Source of the DNA: CAYFUG01 sp964346295 | Lineage (GTDB): Bacteria > Patescibacteriota > Minisyncoccia > Moranbacterales > DUUL01 | Reading direction: 5' to 3' | Assembly: GCA_964346295.1 (NCBI GenBank) | Contig: CAYFUG010000008.1 | Location: 1-51,167 of the forward strand | Length of the DNA: 51,167 nt | In this document: piece after piece, positions 42,013 to 51,167 of the stretch | Layout of the letters: every line of letters begins with the position of its first letter | How positions within the stretch are numbered: position 1 is the stretch's first letter | Made by a program: the position numbers and the translations under genes | Notes under the pieces: generated by a model | What the model saw: only the letters and a program-made list of their open reading frames with translations | Told to the model about the DNA's origin: nothing | Databases searched by the model: none

Positions 42013-42041
42013 TTGACTGATTTGTTTTTTAGCGCTATAAT
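42013..42041 (+). promoter_or_regulatory. Strong promoter upstream of greA
   Basis: TTGACT (42013-42018) and TATAAT (42036-42041) are exactly 17 bp apart. A terminator lies about 60 nt after the predicted start and the greA ATG 195 nt after it. Confidence 0.75.
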
Positions 42042-42104
42042 CTTTTCGAAATTTAAGTGGAATAAGAAAACACAGAGTAATAAGCTATTAACATAAATTT
42101 AAGC

Positions 42105-42124
42105 AAGCCTGGAAGGGCTTTTTT
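42105..42124 (+). terminator. Leader terminator before greA
   Basis: The stem AAGCC/GGGCTT is followed by a T6 run. With the promoter at 42013 it would give a short RNA of about 75 nt unless polymerase reads through into greA. Confidence 0.65.
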
Positions 42125-42235
42125 GATTATATTAACAGGGCTTTATTGTTTGACTTCCAGGTTCGTAGAGAAGAGATTAAGGGTAGCTAATTGTTGGCAT
42201 GAATCTAATTTGATAAATTTAAGAGATAATTTTTA

Positions 42236-42703
42236 ATGTCTGTTATGATGAAATATTTGACTAAAGAGGGGATGAAAAAGCTTCAAGAGGAATTAGAGCA
42301 TCGCAAAATTAATTTGCGCCGGGAAATTTCTTTGGAAATTAAAGAGGCTAAAGAACAAGGAGATTTAAGCGAAAATGCTGAGTATACCGAAGCTAAGCGC
42401 AAACAGCGAGAGAATGAAACTCGAATTATGCAATTGGAGAACTTAATTCGAACCTCTAAAGTGGCGGATGAGCAAGGACCTTCTGGAGTAGCTAGGATAG
42501 GTTCCGAGGTGAAAGTGAAAGTGGGCTCCAAGGAGCAAGATTTTGAGATTGTAGGAGCCAACGAGGCCAGTCCCAAGGAAGGCAAAATTTCCAACGAGTC
42601 TCCTATTGGCCAAGCACTCCTAGGAAAGAAATCCGGTGAAAAATTTGAGGTAAAGCTGCCTAATGGAAAGCAAGTTGAGTATCAAGTAATTCAAGTTCAG
42701 TAA
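42236..42703 (+). CDS. greA: Transcription elongation factor GreA
   Basis: 155 aa. The N-terminal coiled coil (YLTKEGMKKLQEELEHRK through RENETRIMQLENLI) carries the tip acidic residues in EQGDLSENAEY. The C-terminal FKBP-like domain has IGSEVKVKV and ESPIGQALLGKKSGEKFEV. GreA stimulates RNA cleavage by backtracked RNA polymerase. Start ATG 42236 gives MSVMMKYLT, and an internal ATG 9-12 bp later is also possible. Confidence 0.95.
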   Translation: MSVMMKYLTKEGMKKLQEELEHRKINLRREISLEIKEAKEQGDLSENAEYTEAKRKQRENETRIMQLENLIRTSKVADEQGPSGVARIGSEVKVKVGSKEQDFEIVGANEASPKEGKISNESPIGQALLGKKSGEKFEVKLPNGKQVEYQVIQVQ

Positions 42704-42747
42704 TTGAGCAAAAGGATTCTTTAGTCAGGAGGGTTGATTAGGAAGTT

Positions 42748-43179
42748 ATGATTAAAGATAGAAAAAAGGAGCTGGAGGGCAATTTTTCCAAAATGTTTTG
42801 GATTGAAACCTTGTGAAATTTTAGCAATCTCAAGAAGGTTGCTAATTTTGTTTTTAACAATTTATCCCCAGCCATATATTTAGTAATTTTATTAACTGTT
42901 TTAACGGTAGCAGAAGAGTTTAGATGGCCTTTGTTCTGAGAGATTTTCAATAAAAACAGTCTTTCTTTTAATCGCTCGACCACTTTATCACTAGCGAATT
43001 TTGTTAAAAGTGTTTTGGATGTTCCTGCGCTGTTACTGACGGCCTTTCTGGTAAGCAGAAATCCTCAAGGAGTATTTTTTATTGCCTTTATAATGGTATT
43101 TGTTGGCACTTTTTTCTTTCGTCTGGGGCCTCTTTGGGAAGAAGGAAGGATCAAAAAAGTGAAGGAGGTTTTGCGGTAA
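42748..43179 (+). pseudogene. Membrane-protein reading frame with two internal UGA codons
   Basis: From ATG 42748 one frame runs 143 codons to TAA at 43177, broken only by TGA at 42814-42816 and 42937-42939. Between them the translation is protein-like: SPAIYLVILLTVLTVAEEFR, then VLDVPALLLTAFLVSRN and GVFFIAFIMVFVGTFFFRLG (two to three membrane helices) and a basic C-terminus. If both TGA were Trp the contexts would read ETLWNF and PLFWEIF. No family recognised. Conserved genes nearby use TGA as stop, so genome-wide recoding is unlikely. Two Trp-to-stop mutations, or readthrough, are the alternatives. Confidence 0.5.
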
Positions 43180-43193
43180 TTTTGGATAGGACG

Positions 43194-43349
43194 ATGAATT
43201 TTTTGAAAATAAATTTGACAAAACAATTTTTGTTTGATAACTTAGCTAACGCCAAGGAATTGAACAGGGGGTGGCCTGAAAATGTTTTAGAATTTTTTTG
43301 GCTAAGATTTTTGGTGTTTTCCGTATTTATTTCGTTGTTTGGTTTGTCC

Positions 43350-43361
<12 letters not shown>
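43194..43361 (+). CDS. Possible small membrane protein overlapping rRNA promoter
   Basis: 55 aa from ATG 43194, with one membrane helix (LRFLVFSVFISLFGLSF) near the C-terminus. It overlaps both the probable 16S promoter (43215-43243) and the 5' arm of the 16S processing stem, so it may be a chance frame. Confidence 0.3.
43215..43243 (+). promoter_or_regulatory. Probable 16S rRNA promoter
   Basis: TTGACA (43215-43220) and TAACTT (43238-43243) are 17 bp apart, about 105 bp before the 5' arm of the rRNA processing stem. No better promoter is visible nearer the gene. Confidence 0.5.
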
Positions 43362-45429
<2,068 letters not shown>

Positions 45430-45448
45430 GGAGAATTTCTCAAGCGCC

Positions 45449-45477
45449 TAAAAAACACCCTTCCGGGTGTTTTTTAG
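45449..45477. terminator. Strong intrinsic terminator after 16S
   Basis: AAAAACACCC and GGGTGTTTTTT pair around TTCC. It ends the rRNA transcript about 180 nt after 16S. The sequence between holds only the processing stem and a hairpin. Confidence 0.9.
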
Positions 45478-45584
45478 TAGGAGGAGTTGAAGATTGGGAA
45501 GAGTAAGGAAAAAGATTGAGAAGACTTTATCTTTTTAAAAAGAAGATTAAAATGTTTTAGTCAAGTTAAGTAGTTAATTTTTAG

Positions 45585-46493
45585 ATGGGAAGAGTTTCTA
45601 GCACTAAAATTAAAGATAACTCAAGCTCTGATCAACAGTCTTGGAAGGGAATTAATCCTCAGCGCAAATGGGGGCAACATTTTTTATTGGAGGATAAAGT
45701 TCTTCAGAAAGAATTAAAGCAAGCTCAAATTAAGCCAGAAGAGACAGTTTTAGAAATTGGACCGGGAGGGGGTAATTTAACGGAGCTTCTTCTTAAAAGA
45801 GCTAGGCGAGTGATTGCCATTGAGAAGGATCTTCAATTTAAGGAAAAGCTGGAAGCTCTCCAAGAAGAAAATCCCCATCTTCAGTTGATTTGGGGGGATG
45901 CTCGGTATGTTAAATGGCCTCCAGTCGATCAATTAGTGGCTAATTTGCCGTTTAAGGTGGCCCTACCAGTTACTTTTCGTTTTTTAGATCACCCTGCTTC
46001 TAAGGCCTTGTTGGTTTATCAAGCTTCTCAGGCTCAACGGCTATGCGCTAAGGCTGGTAAAAAGCATTATGGGAGGTTAAGTGTCCAAGTTAGTCAAAAA
46101 GCGGATCTTAGGATGATAAAAAAACTTCCCAAGGAGCTTTTTCGGCCGGCTCCTCAAGTGGACTGTGCCTTAGTGAGAATAGTAAAAAAATACTCCAAAG
46201 AATTGAACAAGAAGGCCCTTGAAGAGGAATATTTTCGACAAGCTCTAGAGTACTTTTTTTTAAAGAGAGAAAGAAGGTTAGCGGGGTCACTTTCGGGCTT
46301 AGGTCGTTTTAAGAATGATTCCCGGGCAATAAAAAGAGTACTTCGTAAATTTAAGAAAAGTAGGAACCTCAAATCTTATCAAATAGATCCTTTTACCTGG
46401 AGGGACTTGATTAGTGAAATGGAAAAGGAAGAAATAGCAGTTCCTTTTATTGATCAAAGAGCTAAAAAAAAGTCTCAAAAGATCTCTTTTTAG
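45585..46493 (+). CDS. ksgA: 16S rRNA dimethyladenosine transferase KsgA/RsmA
   Basis: 302 aa. RKWGQHFLLEDKVL at the N-terminus, the S-adenosylmethionine site LEIGPGGGNLTELL, VIAIEKD and the catalytic motif NLPF (about 124-127, usually NLPY) are present. RPAPQVDCALVRI marks the family's conserved C-terminal lobe start. KsgA dimethylates two adenines in the GGAA loop of helix 45; that loop is intact in the adjacent 16S gene. A basic C-terminal tail is longer than usual. Proximity to 16S is notable because the genes are usually unlinked. Confidence 0.9.
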   Translation: MGRVSSTKIKDNSSSDQQSWKGINPQRKWGQHFLLEDKVLQKELKQAQIKPEETVLEIGPGGGNLTELLLKRARRVIAIEKDLQFKEKLEALQEENPHLQLIWGDARYVKWPPVDQLVANLPFKVALPVTFRFLDHPASKALLVYQASQAQRLCAKAGKKHYGRLSVQVSQKADLRMIKKLPKELFRPAPQVDCALVRIVKKYSKELNKKALEEEYFRQALEYFFLKRERRLAGSLSGLGRFKNDSRAIKRVLRKFKKSRNLKSYQIDPFTWRDLISEMEKEEIAVPFIDQRAKKKSQKISF

Positions 46494-46565
46494 GCTTAGA
46501 GCAGTGTTCTTTTTGTTAAAATGTGTTATGATTTAAAGAGAATGTAATATGTTAGTTTTAGTGTA

Positions 46566-48059
46566 ATGAAAGCAGAAATAAAAAAAAGTAGTCTTTTAAT
46601 TTCACTGAAAATTTTGTTAGGGATAAATTTGGTTCTACTGGGAGCAGGTTTGCTTTATCCTCAAAAGACCCTGGCCGCCAGTTATGATTTTTATGTGGAT
46701 GGCAGTTATGAAGAAGGCGATAGTGATGGAAGCGAGGACAAGCCTTTCATTAAAATTAAAGACGCAATTGAGGCGGCTCTAGAAGAAGACTCTAGTAAGC
46801 GAGAGGTTTTGATCAAAGAGGGAGACTATTCGGAAGATTTAAATGTTGGTAGATCAGTGAGGCTGGTGGGAGAAAACAAGGACAAAGTCAAAATAAGGGG
46901 AAGGGCTGTACTAAAAGACGGAGCTTCTTTGGAGAGGCTTACTTTTTTGGATGCTTCAAAACCAATAGCGGTGGAAAGTGGAGCTGATGGAGTGATTAAT
47001 GAATGTGTAGTTAGGGATTTTGAATCTATTGGAATTCGAGGTTATCCGGGCTCGGGTAAGATTACAGTAAGGAATTCCAAAATATATAACGGATCGGGAA
47101 AAGGAATGTATATTGAAAAAGGAAGGGAAATAGAAATTATAGGCAATGAAGTCTATGACAACTCAGAAGAGGGGATAGACTTGCGAGCTAGTTTAGAGGG
47201 AGTGATAAAAAATAACAATATTCACGATAACGGAGAAAGTGGAATAGAAATAATCTTGGGTGATGCGGAAGTGGTAATTGAAGACAATGAATTAGAGGAC
47301 AATGGTTCTAGTGGGATTTCTACGCAATTTTATGAGTCTACGGATGAAGATGGAGAGGTTACAATTAGGGATAATTATATTGGGGAGAACGAAAAATACG
47401 GAGTAGATTGTGGCTCTCCCAGTGGAGGAAGTTCCGGGGGGGATTATTGGTCTAATTCCATGATCTTAGAGGATAATATTTTTGAGGACAATGAGTTGAA
47501 TACCATTAGTAGTACTTGTAATATGGATATCAATGGTGATTCTACAGATTCCGACGAGGAAGACCAGGCTCCTGAGCCAGATCCTACTCCTTCTCCAAGA
47601 CAACCAGAGCCTCAAGAAGAGGAGCCACCAGCGTTGGAAGAAGTTCCAGAGAGAGAGGGACCTACTTTTAGGGAATTACAAAAGCAAAGAGAACGAGAGT
47701 TATTAGAGCAGGAAGTGGAAGAAATTATTAGCAAAGAAACTAACTTAGAAAGAGAGATAAAGAAAAAAAAGGAGCAATTAGAAAGCAGGAGCAGTTGGAG
47801 TAATTTTTTTTGGGGCCCAGACTGGAGATTGATTCAAGATGTAGAAGAGAAAGTGAGGGAATTAGAGTCGCTACAAGTAGACCTGGAACGATTATCTCAA
47901 GGAGTCAGCTTTGAAGATAATTGGCCCTTGGTAGAGGAGGCTAATTTAACAGTAAAGCCAGCGGTAGAGCAGTACAAGGATTTAACGAATCCTTACAAAG
48001 AGAGGTTTAGTTTATTGGGATGGTTATTCAAGTCTTTTTATTTTAAACAAGCAGGTTGA
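46566..48059 (+). CDS. Secreted right-handed beta-helix protein with coiled-coil C-terminus
   Basis: 497 aa. A signal peptide (about 1-38, ending LAAS) precedes a DUF1565-like opening FYVDGSYEEGDSDGSEDKPF and tandem parallel beta-helix repeats to about residue 300 (for example IEIIGNEVYDNSEEGIDL, VIKNNNIHDNGESGIEI). A Pro/Glu linker (about 325-360) leads to a coiled coil (about 365-450). The C-terminus has RFSLLGWLFKSF, a motif also present in the protein at 49836-50867. No polysaccharide lyase or hydrolase motif is identified; binding of a surface glycan is the usual guess for this fold. Confidence 0.75.
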   Translation: MKAEIKKSSLLISLKILLGINLVLLGAGLLYPQKTLAASYDFYVDGSYEEGDSDGSEDKPFIKIKDAIEAALEEDSSKREVLIKEGDYSEDLNVGRSVRLVGENKDKVKIRGRAVLKDGASLERLTFLDASKPIAVESGADGVINECVVRDFESIGIRGYPGSGKITVRNSKIYNGSGKGMYIEKGREIEIIGNEVYDNSEEGIDLRASLEGVIKNNNIHDNGESGIEIILGDAEVVIEDNELEDNGSSGISTQFYESTDEDGEVTIRDNYIGENEKYGVDCGSPSGGSSGGDYWSNSMILEDNIFEDNELNTISSTCNMDINGDSTDSDEEDQAPEPDPTPSPRQPEPQEEEPPALEEVPEREGPTFRELQKQRERELLEQEVEEIISKETNLEREIKKKKEQLESRSSWSNFFWGPDWRLIQDVEEKVRELESLQVDLERLSQGVSFEDNWPLVEEANLTVKPAVEQYKDLTNPYKERFSLLGWLFKSFYFKQAG

Positions 48060-48121
48060 GGACTCGTTTTAGAAATTTAATTTCTAGTGCAGTTCCTAGT
48101 TTTTATCCGTATCCTCAGAAA

Positions 48122-48226
48122 TTCTTGGATTTATTGAAAGCTATGGCAAGGTAAAAAATTCTGAAAAATCCTACTTTAATTTAAAACTTGAAAAGTTCTT
48201 CGCAAAAGGGATTTTAAAATAAGCGC
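48122..48226 (+). repeat. Second repeat family, copy 2
   Basis: It aligns with 39929-40052, sharing AAAATCC and GGATTTT arms and CTTCGCAAAAGGGATTTT. It ends about 20 bp before the ATG at 48247, as the other copy ends shortly before galT. Confidence 0.5.
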
Positions 48227-48246
48227 TAAGTATTAATTAAAATCAA

Positions 48247-48978
48247 ATGAGAAATTTTTCAGCAGTTTTAGTAATAGTGATATTGATCGGAGGATTTTTT
48301 ATTTGGAATAAGTATGGTCCTGGCAAAGAGGAGGCTTCTAATGTTCAACAAGACCAAACAGAGGAGCTAGAGTCAGAGCGATGTGGTTGGGAGGCTCGGA
48401 TCTGTCCGGATGGGTCTCGAGTAACTCGAGTAGGGTCAGACTGTGAGTTTGAGAAGTGCCCGGATGGAAGTGTTGCTCAAGAGAAGACCAAAAAAGAAGC
48501 TGAGCCAGTCAAGGTTACGCTAGAAAAGTGCGATTTGGAAAATAAAGAAGTAATGCTCCGACCCACCAATCGATATGGTGTTTTTGGTAATGATGAGTTT
48601 GATACGGTGGTGTGTGGTTATCTGACCAGTCAAGAGGAAGAAGTTTTTGGATCAACTGAAAAGTTAGCTTATTTGAAAATTGTGGAATTCGGTCAAGAAG
48701 GATTTAAAGAGAGCCTAGAAGGGGAAATTGAGGCTGGTAACACTGTTAATCAAAAAACTACGAGCGGCATAGAATTTAACCTGGGATGCTTAGGAAAAGA
48801 TCGAATTGTTGGTGGCGTCAATTATGAAGAAGAAGACTATTTGGATGAAGCTACTCAAGAAGCACTTTTAGGTTCTTCTGCGAGCAATCCAGTTGCCTTA
48901 AAGCTCTCCTTTGGTTATCACGACGGCAAAGGTTGCTCCTGTTGCAATACCGCTCATCAGGTTTGCGTGGTAGAGTAG
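48247..48978 (+). CDS. Membrane-anchored Cys-containing surface protein
   Basis: 243 aa. One N-terminal membrane helix (about 4-20) places the rest outside. A short Cys motif, ICPDGSRVTRVGSDCEFEKC (about 52-71), belongs to a pattern frequent in CPR secreted proteins. The remainder has an unrecognised beta-rich domain and ends with a Cys cluster (GCSCCNTAHQVC), so disulfides or metal binding are likely. Function unknown. Confidence 0.65.
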   Translation: MRNFSAVLVIVILIGGFFIWNKYGPGKEEASNVQQDQTEELESERCGWEARICPDGSRVTRVGSDCEFEKCPDGSVAQEKTKKEAEPVKVTLEKCDLENKEVMLRPTNRYGVFGNDEFDTVVCGYLTSQEEEVFGSTEKLAYLKIVEFGQEGFKESLEGEIEAGNTVNQKTTSGIEFNLGCLGKDRIVGGVNYEEEDYLDEATQEALLGSSASNPVALKLSFGYHDGKGCSCCNTAHQVCVVE

Positions 48979-49065
48979 TAAGCTACGAAGCAGCTTGGGG
49001 CTAGTAGAGTCAAATAGGATAAACTCAATCTAAATCTAGTCAAATCTAAAAAACTAACCACATTT

Positions 49066-49635
49066 ATGTTGGTAATTTACGCTCATCCTAATAAAGAAGG
49101 TCACAGCGGTTTCTTTTTGCAGACAGTAAAAAGAGAAGCCCGGAAGCGAGGTTGGGAGTTAGAGATGATAGACCTTTATCAGATCGGTTATGACCCTGTT
49201 TTGAAGCCCGAGGAGCACTATACCTCAGGTAATAAAGAGGTTTCTCGTCAAAATTTAGAGTTTCAGCAAAAAATTAGGAAAAACTCTCGGATGGTAGTCA
49301 TTTTCCCCCATTGGTGGCAAGGGACCCCGGCTATTCTCAAGGGTTTTTTCGATAGAGTTTTAACCCCAGGATTTGCTTTTAAATATGAAGGAGTTTTCCC
49401 TAAGAGATTTCTTAAAGGGAAAAGAGCAATAGTGTTGAGTTCTGGAGGTGCTCTGCGCTGGATTAATTGGTTGTTGTTTCGAGATAGGGGACTAAAAGTG
49501 GTAACTAGAAACACCTTGGCTTTTTGCGGGATTAAAACCAGAGGTTATTTAGTGGGTTCAGCTAGAAGGATTTCTTCTAATCAAAAACAAAAAATTGATA
49601 ATCTAGTTAGAAAAGGAATGGATTTTTTGGGGTAA
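49066..49635 (+). CDS. Flavodoxin-fold NAD(P)H oxidoreductase (quinone reductase-like)
   Basis: 189 aa. The FMN-binding start LVIYAHPNKEGHSGFF, the flavin/partner motif VVIFPHWWQGTPAILKGFFDRV (split by a strand turn) and FAFKYEG then SSGGALRW are typical of the KefF/MdaB/NQO family. Such enzymes reduce quinones with NAD(P)H, and KefF also activates K+ efflux. No Kef channel is nearby. Confidence 0.85.
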   Translation: MLVIYAHPNKEGHSGFFLQTVKREARKRGWELEMIDLYQIGYDPVLKPEEHYTSGNKEVSRQNLEFQQKIRKNSRMVVIFPHWWQGTPAILKGFFDRVLTPGFAFKYEGVFPKRFLKGKRAIVLSSGGALRWINWLLFRDRGLKVVTRNTLAFCGIKTRGYLVGSARRISSNQKQKIDNLVRKGMDFLG

Positions 49636-49651
49636 ATTTCCTTGCAAATGC

Positions 49652-49680
49652 TTGACATTTTTATTTTGGTGTGCTATAGG
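49652..49680 (+). promoter_or_regulatory. Strong promoter reading into a gene-free, structured stretch
   Basis: TTGACA (49652-49657) and TATAGG (49675-49680) are 17 bp apart. No plus-strand gene follows. The 160 nt downstream can form CCCTG/CAGGG and CCACTC/GAGTGG hairpins, with GCAGTC near 49698 pairing to GACTG at 49845. A small untranslated RNA is possible. The GAGTGG hairpin may also be the terminator of the opposing minus-strand gene. Confidence 0.5.
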
Positions 49681-49835
49681 TTTTCGTATGTTAAAGGCAG
49701 TCCCTGGAAAAATTAGTTAGATCTCGTCGAATCAGGGAATCCGGGATTTACTGGAAGGTGCGAGCGAGAAGCTTTTCCCCAGAGGACAAACCACTCGAAT
49801 TTGGAGGCTTCATAGAGTGGGAAGACTAAAGGAAG

Positions 49836-50867
49836 CTATTCGAAGACTGAACGCATATCCCTATCTCCCTGCACTTCCACCTCTTCCTCTTCGACTTCTT
49901 CAATTTCCTCTTCTTCTTCCAGCTCTTTTAGAGCTTCTTCAATCTCTTCTTCTAATTCCTCCTCTTCTTGGGATAATTCTTCCGAATTGGTTTCTTCGTA
50001 GTCATTCATGAAGCGAAAGGCCCAACCTAAAAGACTAAAACCCTCTTCATTTTCTTCGATAACAACCCGCATCCTTTCTCGTTCTTGCATTAAGGATTCA
50101 ATTTGTTCCGCGATCACAGCCTGATTCTCAGGATCTGAAATTTGTTGCATGGTCTGAGTTAACTGACGAATTTGGTTGCGGTTGTGAACTAAGGAGCTGC
50201 GAAGTTGGCCTAAATTTTTGTAGTCAGATCCTGCTAGAAATCTCTTGAATCCGCCTCTTTTTTCAATTTCTTCGATAGAGTCGGCAGCTTCTTCTACAGT
50301 TTGTTCTTGTTGTTGAGCAATAGATTCTAACTTTTTGGCTACTTGGGGGCTTTCTTTTTTGGCTACTGCCTTAATTTCACTGGAAATTTTTTTGTTTTTG
50401 GCTTTAATTTCTTGGGCATTTTGACCTCGAGGAGCTCTAACATCTTCCCCGGGAAGAATTTCTAAGTCCTTTTTGATTTTCTTTTTAGAAGGGGATTGTT
50501 TTTGGTTGTTTCCTTCGTTTACAGAAGATTGTTTTTCTTGGGCAGAGTTAGCAGGCCTAGTGGAGCCGTTTTCCTTATCGTTGTTATTGCCTCGAGAGGA
50601 AGGGGTGCTATCAGAGCGGGTCGGTTTTTCTTTGTCAGGTTTTCCAGGGCTATTGTCTTTGTCGCTATTGCCCCTGTTTTTAGCTTTATCTCCTAGGACC
50701 ACAACAGGATCAACGGGTCCGTAGGAGTCATTAGAAGAACTTTTCTGGAAAGATAAAGTTCCGGGCAAAGCGGTTGCCATTAGAAGGAGGCCCATAAAAA
50801 CACTAGCTCCTAAGAAAGCCAGATTTTTTTTGAGCTCTTGTTTTTGTTTTTCGGTTAATTGTTTCAT
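49836..50867 (-). CDS. Membrane-anchored coiled-coil surface protein
   Basis: 343 aa. An N-terminal membrane helix (about 16-36) is followed by a long disordered Asn/Ser/Lys/Pro region (about 45-135), then a helical domain (KRFLAGSDYKNLGQLRSSL, ISDPENQAVIAEQIESLMQE) and the motif GFSLLGWAFRF. An extremely Glu-rich tail ends the protein. The helical domain resembles conserved unknown CPR proteins. It shares the FSLLGWxF motif with the beta-helix protein at 46566. A terminator precedes it on the upstream side. Confidence 0.65.
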   Translation of the reverse strand: MKQLTEKQKQELKKNLAFLGASVFMGLLLMATALPGTLSFQKSSSNDSYGPVDPVVVLGDKAKNRGNSDKDNSPGKPDKEKPTRSDSTPSSRGNNNDKENGSTRPANSAQEKQSSVNEGNNQKQSPSKKKIKKDLEILPGEDVRAPRGQNAQEIKAKNKKISSEIKAVAKKESPQVAKKLESIAQQQEQTVEEAADSIEEIEKRGGFKRFLAGSDYKNLGQLRSSLVHNRNQIRQLTQTMQQISDPENQAVIAEQIESLMQERERMRVVIEENEEGFSLLGWAFRFMNDYEETNSEELSQEEEELEEEIEEALKELEEEEEIEEVEEEEVEVQGDRDMRSVFE

Positions 50868-50960
50868 GGGATTGGTTTATTTATTTTGAAGTATTGAGGT
50901 TATTTTAGTAAAAAAAGAGTAGGTTGTCTAGTTTCTGTCTTAATTTAGGGTAACAAAACC

Positions 50961-50985
50961 AAAAACGCCCTCGAAAGGGCGTTTT
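50961..50985. terminator. Bidirectional intrinsic terminator
   Basis: AAAACGCCC and GGGCGTTTT pair around TCGAAA. It separates two minus-strand genes. Confidence 0.8.
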
Positions 50986-51006
50986 AAGGTAGTTGATCAA
51001 AGTTAT

Positions 51007-51167
51007 TTAGAGGTGTTTTTGCTTGCGATAGCTTAAGTAGAACATTGACAAGAAGGTCAGCACAAAGGAAATACCTAAGATCAGAATAATATTGAAAGCC
51101 GGACCAGTTTCTGGCGATCCCTCCGCACAAACATCATAACCAAAGTCAGCTTTACGATAATCCTCGT
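51007..51167 (-). CDS. Partial C-terminus of a surface protein with sortase-like sorting signal
   Basis: Only the last 53 codons are in the window; the 5' end lies beyond 51167. The visible tail reads SPETG, a hydrophobic helix of about 20 residues (FNIILILGISFVLTFLSMF) and a basic end YRKQKHL. This is the LPxTG-type layout of sortase substrates with an altered first position. The rest of the protein is unknown. Confidence 0.55.
   Translation of the reverse strand, partial: EDYRKADFGYDVCAEGSPETGPAFNIILILGISFVLTFLSMFYLSYRKQKHL

Noticed and set aside
42738..42983. Minus-strand 81-residue frame
   Set aside because: It is antisense to the membrane-protein-like plus frame, with composition typical of a shadow frame.
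42748..43179. Genome-wide reassignment of UGA (as in Gracilibacteria/Absconditabacteria)
   Set aside because: Well-conserved genes such as comM (10519), the isochorismatase-like gene (8846), the SET gene (6785), galT (41345) and the beta-helix gene (48059) end at TGA at the expected lengths.
49836..50011. Plus-strand frame rich in Leu and Pro
   Set aside because: It is the complement of the Glu-rich C-terminal coding sequence of the minus-strand protein.

Overview
The window looks like a chromosomal segment of a Candidate Phyla Radiation (Patescibacteria) bacterium. The 16S gene is single, carries an insertion, mismatches standard primers and is not followed by a 23S gene. The threonyl-tRNA synthetase lacks the TGS domain. 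Many genes encode small secreted, Cys-rich or coiled-coil proteins of unknown function, and metabolic genes are few. UGA is an ordinary stop here (comM, galT and others end in TGA), so this is not one of the UGA-Gly lineages. I do not assign a phylum within CPR.

Layout. 1-3.8 kb: a secreted Cys-rich pilin-like protein, a broken junction (recG 3' fragment fused to a truncated beta-propeller gene) and a lipoprotein of unusual base composition. 3.8-16.3 kb: recG, a SET-domain protein, hisS, an isochorismatase-like hydrolase, comM, tRNA-Val, MscS, two tandem small paralogs and an ArsB/NhaD permease. 16.3-31.7 kb is almost all minus strand: trpS, an aminotransferase, rodA, a winged-helix/nucleotidyltransferase-like protein, a cation exchanger, truB, a PrsW-like protease, tRNA-Pro, a kinase-fold/ParB-like gene pair, YggT, thrS, a GNAT, an EamA transporter and a flippase. 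A T-box leader with its own promoter heads that last group.

31.9-38.9 kb: secE-nusG-rplK-rplA, interrupted by a frameshifted gene, then rpmG and tRNA-Trp. The tRNA-Trp 3' end is duplicated around two 134-bp tandem units. A class III nucleotidyl cyclase, nrnA-like and rbfA follow. 39-45.5 kb: rsmI, galT, a small multidrug export family protein, greA with a promoter-terminator leader, a membrane-protein reading frame with two internal UGA codons, and the 16S gene with a visible processing stem. 45.5-51.2 kb: ksgA, a secreted beta-helix protein, further surface proteins and a flavodoxin-fold oxidoreductase.

The most striking unexplained signal is a family of about 80-140 bp intergenic hairpins, seven clear copies, usually 1-11 nt from a gene end. 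Their outer and inner stems differ in sequence between copies but stay complementary, as expected for selection on structure. The T-box, the compensated changes in the 16S 530 loop and the tRNA-Trp repeat are the next most interesting items. Small interrupted reading frames recur (8.8, 10.9, 34.1 and 42.7 kb); they could be real decay, recoding or assembly error, and read mapping would decide.
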